A stretch of DNA of 64,000 bases, from NCBI RefSeq assembly GCF_905147365.1, contig NC_056423.1, forward strand, positions 12,194,501-12,258,500, in the 5' to 3' direction. The notes under the pieces were generated by a model. It worked only from the letters and a program-made list of their open reading frames with translations, did not search any database and was not told the origin of the DNA. Shown here in pieces: positions 45,901 through 55,585 of this stretch (positions within the stretch are counted from its first letter, which is position 1; every line of letters begins with the position of its first letter). The stretch is from Aricia agestis. Its lineage: Eukaryota; Arthropoda; Insecta; Lepidoptera; Lycaenidae. Made by a program: the position numbers and the translations under genes.

Positions 45901-48226
45901 TTTTAGGGTTCCGTAGTCAACAAAGAACCCATAAAGTTTCGGTCTGTCCGTCCATCTGCCTATCTGTCTGTCCGTGGTTTTGCTGAGACTATAGGACCTA
46001 CAAAGCTGTAAGTGACTCTTTTTCCTTAAGTATCTAAGTCTTCATCTACCTATAATGCCGATGATCAGACTTAGTAAAGTTAGTAAATCATCTAAAGGTC
46101 AATGTATACGCCTGTACAATAAAATCCCAGAAAACGTTAAAAAAAATTCGATTAATAAATTTAAAAAAGTAGTCAAAGAACGTTTGTGTGCCAAAGCCTA
46201 TTACAAGGTCAATGTAATATGCTTTGGCACATTTCAAAAACGATGGCACATCTTGGGAGTAGGATGGCTCCTTGCAAGGCTACTTCTACATTATTATAGG
46301 TATTATGACTTACAATAATTATGTATGGATGTTGACCAATGTCAACTTTAAGTTACAATTGTGAATTTTATTTTAAAAAGATTATTTTTTTTCTCACTTT
46401 TTTGGTAAAAAGTGGGACCCCGTGCGAGTTTCTTACGCCGGTTCTTCTCGCCAGGATAGTTACCGAACCGGTGGTAGGCACCATTAGCATCAACGTTCTG
46501 AAAGTATAAATCTATTCAGAAATAAAACACATTTTATTTATTATTTTTTATTTTATAAATGGAAATCCTAGAACCTCCTACATTTTGGAAATTATGTAAG
46601 TACATACTTAGGTAGAAGGACATTTCTATTTCCGCCATTGTTTTAGCCAGTCTATCTAGTTTAGTAAGTATATTGTAATCGACAAATGGACATCACTTTG
46701 CATTAAATATACCTCTTCAGTTCCCAGAGGGGAGATGATTGGCGGATTTCCGGTTGGCGGCGACATCTGTGAGCGAGTCGCGAAACTTCAGTGTGTTTAA
46801 AGTTAGATTAAAAAATATCGCGAATATTATTAGTACTTATTAAGATTTATGTGACCCTAATAATAAAGGTTTTGGTGTCTTGTTACAAGTAAAATATTAA
46901 CTTGAAAAGTCGTTACGCATACTTACAGGATAAGATATTAGATAAGTCCATACAGTCAGACGTAATAATATTTTAACAATTTATTATGAGTATAAGCATG
47001 GGCGTATATAAGGGTGGTGTCCTGGGGGTTCGGACAGCCCCCCCCCCCCAATTACCATCCATCTTACCTCGCCGATTAAAATCGGTGCGGTACATGTACT
47101 TTAAAAAATATTTTTGATTTCCTAGACACGTTGCCTATTTTACCCTTCATGGGCGATTCCAACTCGCACTTTTTTTTACGTTAGGGACCCCCCCTTATCA
47201 AACCATATATATACGCCCGTGAGTATAAGAAACAACTAACAATTTGTAACTGAGTGCTGAGGCTGCAACCAAATTATAAACACAGGGTACGAGCCATTTA
47301 ATGATTTGGGCAGTATCAGATTAAACAGAAAAATAGCTAAGTATACCTACTAGATAAAATGGTTAAAGTATTGAATCTGAATCGATCGAAACATTTTAGA
47401 TTTCCCTTCACTTGTGTAGTTAATAAAGTCTGATCCATAAAGTACATCACATACACAATAAATATACACAAGACATAGAGACATAATAATATTTTTATGA
47501 TGATTTAACTTCAATTTTGACTTTGACAGTATAAATGTATGGGGCATAAGTCAAAATCTTCATATATTTAATTACTTACAGATAAAGTAATTCTAGGTAC
47601 AAGTTGGAAGCTACCATGACTACCATGATGATAATGATTAGTGATTATATTCTCTTTGCCAACTACATGAATTTGCAGCAGACGACGTGTCGTTGCGCCA
47701 CTACTGGTTTCTATGTATTTCTATGAATAAGTTTCGCTAGCTTCATGTCGCTAGCTGTGGACAGCGCGGGGTATTTCATAGAAAAACATAGAAACCGTAG
47801 TGTCGCGACGACACGTCGTCTGCTGTTGCTTCGTGTCGCCTATGTCATAAAGTGGCATTTCGTTTGAATTTTCGTCGGTCGCGGTCGCACGCGGCAATGA
47901 TCCGAAAGCCACCTTTAGGGTTGATTCAGACTGCAACTTATACTAAATTTGTATGGATTTGACAGATTTCAATTGCGTCAGACGTCTTGCGAATCTGTCA
48001 AATCCATACTAATTTAGAAATGCATCTACGCGTCACGTTGCGGTCTGAATTGACCCTTATTCGTCTCTGAGTGCGGCGGTATTGACTTTACCATATCAAC
48101 GTTATAATATTTCCTATAAATTCGATTTGAAAAAAAAAAAACACTAACCTCGTACTCCGTGATGGTGACATCTTCATATTCATCCTTCAACAGATCCTGC
48201 AAAAACTCCAACGTGATCAGTGACAT
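42929..48226 (-). CDS. CHK/EcKinase-like small-molecule kinase, 6 exons
   Basis: Ecdysteroid/choline-kinase-like (CHK, EcKinase) family, which phosphorylates small molecules with ATP; some members act on ecdysteroids, but the substrate of this one cannot be read from sequence. Exons in coding order: 48149-48226, 45166-45658, 44548-44816, 43811-44013, 43404-43515, 42929-43042; GT-AG throughout, 1269 nt, 422 codons plus TGA, within the usual family length. The N-lobe has GAPSSKRGDNYTSMVYRI; the catalytic loop is VICHGDCWTNNIMF (about residues 265-280) and the metal-binding motif MLDFQLVRYASPAIDLAYLI follows in the next exon. Start ATG at 48224-48226 opens MSLITLEFLQDLLKDEYEDV. Intron 1 (2.5 kb) holds several mobile elements. 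Only one copy is present here, though the family is often clustered in insects. Confidence 0.92.
44178..44270. repeat. Hairpin in EcKinase intron 3
   Basis: GTAACAAATAACAATA and GGAACC are mirrored by GGTTCC and TATTGTTATTTGTTA across an AT-rich loop. A short foldback. Confidence 0.7.
44446..44506. repeat. CTACCCC...CTGGTAG hairpin repeat, copy 2 (EcKinase intron)
   Basis: CAGCGC, GAAGAAATCTCGCCCAGGGC and GCTGGTAGTGTTAAAACCGG match the formin-intron copy at 37670-37735. This copy has lost part of its left arm. Confidence 0.7.
44980..45140 (+). repeat. GTGAACTTCGTGTCAC repeat (EcKinase intron 2)
   Basis: AGCTGTCCCGGTGAACTTCG, CTTCCCTGGACTTCTACGAA and GTTTTTCGAGTTTTAGCG match the two blocks at 19560-19850. 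It ends about 25 bp from the coding exon. Confidence 0.65.
46060..46545 (+). mobile_element. 5'-truncated LINE with ORF2 C-terminus (EcKinase intron 1)
   Basis: An 87-codon frame (46055-46318) reads IRLYNKIPENVKKNSINKFK followed by KERLCAKAYYKVN, the typical C-terminal end of CR1/Jockey-like ORF2. After the stop comes a 3' UTR with TTCTTACGCCGGTTCTTCTC and CCGAACCGGTGGTAG, shared with 3340-3485, and an AAAATA-rich tail. Dead copy on the opposite strand to the host gene. Confidence 0.75.
46997..47221. mobile_element. MITE with CATGGGCGTA ends and 8-bp TSD (EcKinase intron 1)
   Basis: Ends CATGGGCGTATATA and TATATACGCCCGTG are inverted copies with one mismatch; the direct repeat AGTATAAG lies at 46989-46996 and 47222-47229. 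Same family as 3829-4126 but only 225 bp, with poly-C at 47036-47049. Confidence 0.85.
47675..47826. mobile_element. MITE with 40-bp inverted ends (EcKinase intron 1)
   Basis: GCAGACGACGTGTCGT and GGTTTCTATG on the left mirror CATAGAAACC and ACGACACGTCGTCTGC on the right. About 150 bp. No clear duplication. Confidence 0.85.
47918..48056. mobile_element. Harbinger-like MITE with TTA duplication (EcKinase intron 1)
   Basis: Ends GGGTTGATTCAGAC and GTCTGAATTGACCC with one mismatch, flanked by TTA at 47915-47917 and 48057-48059. An inner pair TGGATTTGACAGATT/AATCTGTCAAATCCA also folds. It ends 92 bp from coding exon 1. Confidence 0.85.
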
Positions 48227-48566
48227 GGCGGTCTGCCGGAGCCGACACCAGCGTGCAAACTACACGGCAATCTGACCCCGGTCTTCGATGGTGCATAATA
48301 GCCCTCCGGTGGCCATGCTTCATGGAGTATCTCGGGTTTGTGCATGGCCAACGACAGGCAAAAAGCTGAAAGTTTTCCTGTATATTGCTTCAACTCCCAT
48401 GCGGCCGCGATAACAAAAGATAAGCTATTGTGTCTGGTCTTTACACGATCGATCGAAGTATGCCCCTATAGAAGTTAGAACGACCAGCAACTATGGAGTT
48501 TCGGTTGCGGTTACTTTATTAGGCATCTAGTTCTGGTCTACTTTACCTTCGATAAAATATTATAAG

Positions 48567-48868
48567 GTATTTTTTTTATGGACGCTTCACACCACATCAG
48601 TCTGGCCCCGTGCTAAGTACCTGAAGGACTTGTGTTACGGGTACCAGACAACGGAAATATATTTAATATTTTTATACTATACATATATTTAAGATTTTGA
48701 TTATATTATACACATACCGTATTTAAAACACATCCATGACCCAGGAACTTTGAAAACCTTTGTTCCCTCGGCGGTGTTCGAACCCGCGACCCCCGGCTTG
48801 AGCTACCAACAGCCCACCATCTGAGCCACAGAGGTCGGTTATAGACCTTAAGCTCAATTTTTTATTTC
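48567..48868 (-). mobile_element. tRNA-derived SINE, near full length
   Basis: On the reverse strand it starts with a tRNA-like head (A-box region TGTGGCTCAGATGG; B box GGGTTCGAACACC) and runs to an AT-rich body and a unique segment with GGTACCCGTAACACAAGTCC, GCACGGGGCCAGACTGATG and an A-rich tail at about 48567. Not a functional tRNA gene: no aminoacyl-stem pairing and long unrelated body. Confidence 0.8.
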
Positions 48869-49494
48869 TTTTGGATATTAGGGGTTTTGGATATTTGGAT
48901 ATTACTATAGGGATCTCGTCTTCCACTGCCGGCTGCGGGAAGTCTTAAGTACTTATTATGACAGTTGCTTTCCACTGCCAGACCTCCGCAAAGTCCGTTA
49001 TATAAAGTGTCTGGCAGAAGTGGCAGTGTAATATTCAGCTGTTTTGTTTTGGTGTTTTATTTCTGAAAGACAGGTAGCGATAGCTCATTGCATTATGTCC
49101 TGTGTATTTCATAAATGATGGTGCTTCTAGCGAAAAGAGTTCATGATTGAATTGCTACAGCTAGTGGGGTCCTTTGAATTGAATAATCGGCTAGCTTTAT
49201 CGGAGCGTCAATAACAAAATTATTGTACGTAGTCCGTAGGCTCCTTTTGTTGGCTCGTTGCACAATTCTTTCCGTTATCGTTTGAGGATCCGGCAATTTT
49301 TTATCAGAACAGGATGTGAAGTAATCCTATCTGTTAAAATGTTTAAAATATTTGTGTCTTAAAAATAGTATTTATCTTTATAATGTCCATGTTTAATTTT
49401 AAGTTATATTCTAGTTGTTATTTTTCTATGGGACATCGAGTAAAGAATGAGCTTGTGTAAAGTACACAAAAAAAAAATCGATTTTATTTATAAA

Positions 49495-49998
49495 GGGCCC
49501 CGAAGACGATCAAACGGTTTGACTCAAACACGTAAATTTTGGTTTGACTCAAACCGATTTGATCGTTTACAAAGCTAGTTTGAACGGTTTGTCAAACATT
49601 TACGTGTTTGAAGCTTGTTTGATGAAATTTCATATTTTCGTTGTGTTTGACGCGCCGTTTGATCGTGTTCCAAATCGTTTGAAGGTTTGATCAAACCCGG
49701 CTTAGTTTAGTGGTGGAATAAGAAGAAGAAAAAAAGAAAGAAGCTGTAGTTTCTAGCACTTTCTGTAGATGTTCCTGGGTAAAACGATATTATGCTAGTC
49801 CATAGTCCATACCATTCTTTGGACCAGTCTTTTTTTTTTAAAGAAATAAGGGGGCAAACGAGCAAACGGGTCACCACGCGACAGCGCGTATTGAATGAAA
49901 CTGCGCAGTATCGTTTGACAAACCGTTCAAACCGACATCAAACGTTTGCATCAAACACGTAAGGTTTGAATCAAACCGTTTGATCGTCTCCGGGGCTC
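49495..49998. mobile_element. MITE rich in CAAACGG motifs, with TATAAA duplication
   Basis: Ends GGGCCCCGAAGACGATCAAA and TTTGATCGTCTCCGGGGCTC are inverted copies with two mismatches, flanked by TATAAA at 49489-49494 and 49999-50004. Many TTTGATC, CAAACGGTTTGA and CACGTAA motifs repeat in both orientations. A 46-bp fragment of the GC-rich retroposon (49830-49875) is embedded. Confidence 0.85.
49830..49875 (-). mobile_element. GC-rich retroposon fragment (copy 11) inside the MITE
   Basis: Only the A-tail complement, GAAATAAGGGGGCAAACGAG and CAAACGGGTCACC remain. Confidence 0.8.
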
Positions 49999-50322
49999 TA
50001 TAAAACACTGCCATTAAGACGTAATTTTGTAAATCCCACTTTAGTCTTTAAATGACTTATATGTACGATAATGGCATTATATTTAAAATCTATGTCTTCA
50101 TTTTTAAAAGAAAAAAATATAAATTGCAAAATGCAAATGGCGTTTGACAGATGACATGACATTTGACAGTTAAAAAAATTTGTAAATCATAAATGTCATA
50201 TTTGAAATCCAACCAACATCGTAATTTGTAAATTTACGCTAAAAAGTATAAAATTTATTACTAAAATATAATTTTCTTTAATAAACGTTGCCCGTTTTCA
50301 AAGCTTTACACCAAAAACTATA

Positions 50323-51930
50323 ATGCCCGTAGAACAAATACAATACTCGGAGCGATATACTGATGACGTTTATGAGTACAGGTAAGAATTTTGAATGAAT
50401 ATATTATCATAAAAACAACTTAAAACATTGATTTGTAAGTGTGAAACCTTTATAAACCTTTTTTCACTATTATTTTGCAATATTGCTGTGAAGGACAATT
50501 ATTATTGTAACCTTTCTGTGCATTTGCACATGTACTTAAACAGCTGTTTCTAAAATTGTAATGGGTCTGTAGCTATTTACAAAAATTTACCTACAGTTCC
50601 CACTTTCCAAAGTATGCAACTATTTCTATACAGCTTAATATCTGAAACTTCAGCAGTCAAGGAAAAATTGTATATCTATATATATAAAACTCAAAGGGGA
50701 CTGACTGATTGACATAGTGACCTATCAACGCACAGCCCAAACCACTGGACGGATCGGGCTGAAATTTGGCATGCAGGTAGATGTTATGATGTAGGCATCC
50801 GCTAAGAAAGGATTTTGATCAATTCTACCCCCAAGGGGTCAAAATAGGGGATGAAAGTTTGTATAAAATAATAGGTGTTAACGCGAGCGAAGCCGTGAGC
50901 AAAAGCTCGTTTAACATAAAATTGTACAGTATGATAGATGCTAATGTTAAGAGAGTTTCTTTTACTTACTAATATTCTAATTACAAAATGTACCTAAATA
51001 CTGCGAACTGCGAAAACTCTGCGAAACCAATGCCAAACAGTAATAGAACGAGATGCAATATTATATCACATTGTCGTGTGGCAGATGAGATAGTAAATCA
51101 GTTCATCGCTGTTTCACAGTTTGCAGAGTTGGTGGACTAGAGGCGATAATATCTTGTACTAATAAGAAATCAGCTTATATGATATGATGTATTTTTAATT
51201 GATGTGACAATGTAATTAATTCCATTTTAATTGTTATTAATTTTGTACATGAATTTTGTCTCATATTATTTTTTATTTATTTTTTATACTAACTAATTAT
51301 GATATTTAATCTGATTATTATTATTGACTAGGTATTAAATACAAACTTAAATCGCATGTTTTATAATGAATTGTCGATTTTATGTTTTTTAATTGTTATA
51401 AATTTTAATTTTGATGATACTTTTACTTCAATTTTAAGCAAGGAAATTATGACATTTACTAGATATGCTAATTTAAATGACATGTTTTTTTCTTTTACAC
51501 ACTTAGTACCATCTAATGTTAACATAAGTGAGAGTCATTAAGAGAAGTCCACACCGCCCTTTTTTCCATACAGAAGTTGTCCCCTGTTTCCTCCCTGGAT
51601 AATGCTAGTTTTATTTATTTATGGCTTTGTTATAGTTCTCATTTATGTTTATATTCAAAATGTAAGTATCCATGAATGTATTCAAATGGACAATTGTTCA
51701 TTTCCAGGCATGTTATTCTACCACCTGATATTGCAAGATTGGTCCCAAAATCACATCTAATGACTGAGACGGAGTGGAGGAACCTTGGCGTCCAGCAGAG
51801 TCCTGGCTGGCTACATTTTATGGTCCACAACCCTGAACCCCATGTGCTGCTGTTCCGACGACCACGAACGGACATACAACCAATAATTAATGGATTAGAT
51901 AAAAGTTCCTCCTCGACGGTAAAAGTTTGA
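50323..51930 (+). CDS. Cks85A: Cyclin-dependent kinase regulatory subunit (Cks)
   Basis: Small CDK-binding protein that docks phosphorylated substrates onto Cdk1/Cdk2 complexes. Two exons: 50323-50381 and 51708-51930, with GT-AG splice sites and a phase-2 junction inside Arg; 282 nt, 93 codons plus TGA. Exon 1 encodes MPVEQIQYSERYTDDVYEY; exon 2 encodes HVILPPDIARLVPKSHLMTE, WRNLGVQQSPGWLHFMVHNP and EPHVLLFRRPRTD, which includes the hinge HNPEPHVLLF and the anion-binding basic residues. The C-terminal tail (about 20 residues, Ser-rich) extends beyond the fold. The MPxxQIQYSE start fits Cks85A rather than Cks30A; that assignment is from memory of the family. The intron is 1.3 kb with repeat fragments. 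Confidence 0.94.
50675..50915 (+). repeat. Interspersed repeat in Cks intron
   Basis: ATATAAAACTCAAAGGGGAC, CCCAAACCACTGGACGGATC, GGGCTGAAATTTGGCATGCA and GCGAGCGAAGCCGTGAGCAA form the ordered wording of a common lepidopteran repeat. Not seen elsewhere in full in this window. Confidence 0.6.
51539..51612. mobile_element. Fragment of TTAA MITE in Cks intron
   Basis: TTAAGAGAAGTCCACACCGC, CATACAGAAGTTGTCCCCTG and CCTGGATAATGCTAGT match the inner end of the elements at 21994-22869. It ends 95 bp before Cks exon 2. Confidence 0.8.
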
Positions 51931-52170
51931 CTATGAGAATGATTAGGGTTATGCTGGTTAGTGATTAAATTTTAATGTAAACAAAAATGTTAAACGCATG
52001 TTACTGAAATTATACTTTAATATTTTAAATCCATACATTTCTTGTTCATTTATAAGTAGTTTGAGTAAATTTGCTGTGCTTGATAGTTGATATAAATATA
52101 TAGCTAGCTAGTTTCCATAATATAATGTATTTTCAAACATGGCACTGTAAGAGGCTACCAATAAAAACAG
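51931..52170 (+). other. Cks85A: Cks 3' UTR
   Basis: AT-rich sequence following the stop, with AATAAA at 52160-52165. A short 3' UTR of about 250 nt is likely. Confidence 0.5.
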
Positions 52171-52593
52171 TAACATTTTTGTAATTTCTAGGTTTTTCCA
52201 GGTCTAGAAACAGCTTTTCAGACTCCCTTTGTTTACATTCAAAATATTTAAACACTAATCAGGCAGTAGAACGAATTTTTACGGATAAATATAATTTATA
52301 AGTTTTTTTTAAGTTAAAAAATTATTATGCTGTTAAATAATACATATATATGTTAAAAGCAAGCTTCTGAGCTTATATGGATGATAATAATCCATTAATA
52401 GATTTATTAAAATAACCATTTGCACCAGCCTTGGAAAATTTGATTCGATTATGGAATAAATATCATGTTATCTTCTCTTCTATAAAAGAGGACATGACAT
52501 TTGACACAAGGCTAGATGTCTCTGATTGGTGGGCCTGAAATGTACCATCACAGAAATAGATTTATGTGGAGATCGCAGACTATTTAATTTAAT

Positions 52594-52790
52594 TCCACGA
52601 CCTCTGTGGCTCAATTGGTGGGCTGATGGTAGCTCAAGCCGGGGGTCGTGGGTTTGAATCCCGCCAACGGAACAAAAAGTTTTCAAAGTTCCTGGTTCAT
52701 GGATGTGTATTAAATATGTGTATCATATAATAAAAATCTTATTATATGATACACATATTTAATGTGAAGTGTGTGAAGCATCCATAGATA
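52594..52790 (+). mobile_element. tRNA-derived SINE, truncated, with foldback end
   Basis: Head region ACCTCTGTGGCTCAATTGGT (A box) and GTGGGTTTGAATCCCGCC (B box) matches the SINE at 48567-48868. After TTCATGGATGTGTATTAAA the sequence folds back: a 25-bp arm at about 52711-52735 is repeated inverted at 52742-52766. Confidence 0.82.
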
Positions 52791-53339
52791 TATAAAAAAT
52801 TTTTTTTTTTTGGTTTATGTCAAAAAACCAGCCTACAGACCACAACTAATATTTACATACCGACCCATTACCCAACCTAAAAACAAAGGTCTGACATATA
52901 AATAATTTTCTATGATAGTACAAGATGTGAATGTGTAGAATTTACAAATTACAACTAAAGAGAAATGAGTCTTTTGCAGACTAATTTTACTTATGGTTAG
53001 AATAGAAAAAACTATTTAAAAAATTAAGCTTGCTTGCTAAGTTTGTTCTTGAACCATGATTTTGATTAATATTCATAAACACTAAAGGCGAAGTTCTTCC
53101 ACGCACTTTGTGCCTTTGAATATAAAAACCTGCCTTACTCAATGTTATTGTATAAAGGTTATGCATTTATGAAAAAAAGTTGACCTTAGACTGATAATGT
53201 CAAAATGTGATAAATACAATTTGTATAAGAATATTATCCTCATTATAAAAAAGATAATAAATTTATAGTTGATATAATTTTTTGTCCTTTATTTGCATGT
53301 CTGCATGAGTCTCTAAATTGTACATAATTATTATTATTT

Positions 53340-53990
53340 CTCCATAATATTGCTTTCCAACGGGAAAAAAAAACGCCATCTATCGGCAGTTTTCCAAAAA
53401 CTCGTTTTTCCAACCGACCGCTAGATAGCGCTTTTGTTAAGTTTAATTAGAGGGTACTCATAAATTTCCACTGTAATTTATATTACTCCTCTCAGTTCAT
53501 GTTATCCTAGTAATTTAAAGCCCGTATCAAACTTATTCCGTATTCCCAACACATTTTTTTTTTAAACTACCCTCATAATAAACGAATAGCAGTTGTCAGT
53601 TACTGCTTTGAATAATCTGTATGTTGTGTTTTTATTGAGCGGTTTGATTATGAACCTAAATGTTAAAAGTACTAGGAGAACATGAACTTAGAGGAGTTAT
53701 TTAAAAACTTGAAATAGAACTTAGAAGACTACCTTCTTATTAAACTTGATAAAGGCGCCCTCTAGCGGGCACCTGGTCAAGATACTACAAATAATAAAAA
53801 CAACACACAACTAGATAATAAGACCCTAAAATATGTTAAAAGTACTAGGAGAACATGAATTTAGAGGAGTAATTTCAATAGTTGAGATTGAAGACTACCC
53901 TCTTAATAAACTTACCAAAAGCGCCCTCTAGCGGAAACTTGATCAAACAAGTTACTAAATTAAAATAATACGTAAGAGGAAAGGTTTGTT
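53340..53990. repeat. Repeats carrying GCGCCCTCTAGCGG
   Basis: Two direct copies (about 53660-53775 and 53834-53945) share TGTTAAAAGTACTAGGAGAA, CATGAACTTAGAGGAGT and GCGCCCTCTAGCGG. An inverted, diverged relative lies at about 53425-53520 (CGCTAGATAGCGCTTTTG, ACTCCTCTCAGTTCATGTTA). Confidence 0.7.
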
Positions 53991-54003
53991 AAATAAAATA
54001 AAT

Positions 54004-55585
54004 GTTACTATGTAGAATGTTTATTTGGATTTTACTTCTAAAACATCATAAACACAGTAAAATATACAAATAAATGCTCGAAATACTCTTTATAATATTA
54101 TAACTTTCGCCAATCGAAATATAGAAGAACAGAAGTCACCCTTAAATGTTAAAACAATAAAATTATTAACAATATATTAGTGTACATATTTTTATTAAGT
54201 AATCGATTAATTGTGCTTTTCGTATCTCTTAAATCTATATTAGCCCAATTAACTTATAATAATTTGCGAAACGAAACGTATTAAAAATATTGCCACATTA
54301 AAAAATGCTGTGATGCCGTAACGCAAAATTTCATTTCATAGAAATTTATAAAACAATATAAATTGATATGGTAAACTGGAAGTACTTATTGTAAATCATC
54401 GTTAACAGCTCAACATTCGTATAAAAGTCTCTCGATAAGTATATCTTATCTAAAAAGGTAGGCGTCATCTTACATTTAGACGTTACAAAAACCGGTACAG
54501 CCGGCGCTAGGAAGAGTCGTCTGTGAAAAAGTTAGGTTATATTTTACTAAAAGTTCTACTCCAACCTCAAATGACTAATATGAAGCCGGTTACGTCCTAA
54601 GATACATTTCCGATAACTCGATATATGTAACATACACATAATATGCACATAGTAACATGCTCAATATACTACCGCTAAAACTACTGCAAAACCGTTAACA
54701 AATTCTTTAACTACTGCCGTTTTTGGCATACGGAAACGGGTAAGCTAAAAACTGGAACATCGAATTTCGCAAATCTTACATCTCTTTCACTAATACTATC
54801 TCACGCGACGACACGAAGGTGGAAAGAGACGGCAGTACGACTGACAGAGATGTAGGAGTTGTAGGAAATGCCGTCGAATGTTCTCGTATAACAATATTTT
54901 CCGCTAAAAAGTAGGCTCGTTTCATCGTTTCCCGGTTGCGACAACATTAAAGCTTCTCGTGATTAAAGCTCATCGCCTTAAAACCGACGCCAAGATTCGC
55001 GTTCCGTTTTACGTGACTTTTATACATGTGCCGGTTTTTACATAGCATATTATGATATGGGAAATTTACAAGATATGACAGCGTAGAGATTGTCCCTAAT
55101 AGATATGTACTTTATATACGTCTATATAATATAAATGCTTAATAAATTGTCTTTTTCGTTGATAGCGTGCTCTGGCGTCATCGTTCGGGGCTAGGACTCA
55201 CACGATACGTACTGCAACATAGCAAGCCCTTATCTATACAATAAGCGTTGCATACGATTATCGTCTCTACGAACCCGAGCTGTCGTCGGGAGGTCAGCTC
55301 GCGTGCTGACCGCCCCGGGGCTCGGTCATAAGGGTCAAATTCCCGCGCCAAGAAGTTAGAAGCTCGGTTCGGTATTAGTAAGTTAGCTTATGTATAGACG
55401 AAGCATTAGTGCAGTTAGTGTAGAGTCGGTTAGAAAATAAAAGGAAGTGTGCAACGGAAAATACATTTTAGTCTGTGGCGGTCCATAGACAATCTTTGGT
55501 TAGTGAACAATGTTGCCAGAGCGGGAGGCCGCGAGCTGTCAGGTGTGACAGCTGTCAGGGTGACAGGTGTCAGGTGTGACAGTGA
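54004..55585 (-). other. Dys: Dystrophin 3' UTR
   Basis: 1.6 kb of repeat-free sequence on the reverse strand directly after the dystrophin stop. AATAAA on the reverse strand is at 54020-54025. Absence of repeats in an otherwise repeat-rich window supports a conserved transcribed region. Confidence 0.6.

Larger units (their letters stand above)
48227..50322. other. Divergent intergenic region between EcKinase-like and Cks genes
   Basis: Holds a SINE (48567-48868), a MITE (49495-49998) and otherwise AT-rich sequence. Promoters of both genes should be here, but no TATA box or other element can be placed with confidence. Confidence 0.5.

Noticed and set aside
46055..46318. 87-codon open frame as a host gene
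   Set aside because: Its text matches the C-terminal end of LINE ORF2 and is followed by a LINE-type 3' UTR seen elsewhere in the window.
52594..52670. Possible tRNA gene
   Set aside because: A and B boxes are present but the stems do not pair and the sequence continues into a repeat also found at 48.6-48.9 kb; it is a tRNA-derived SINE.
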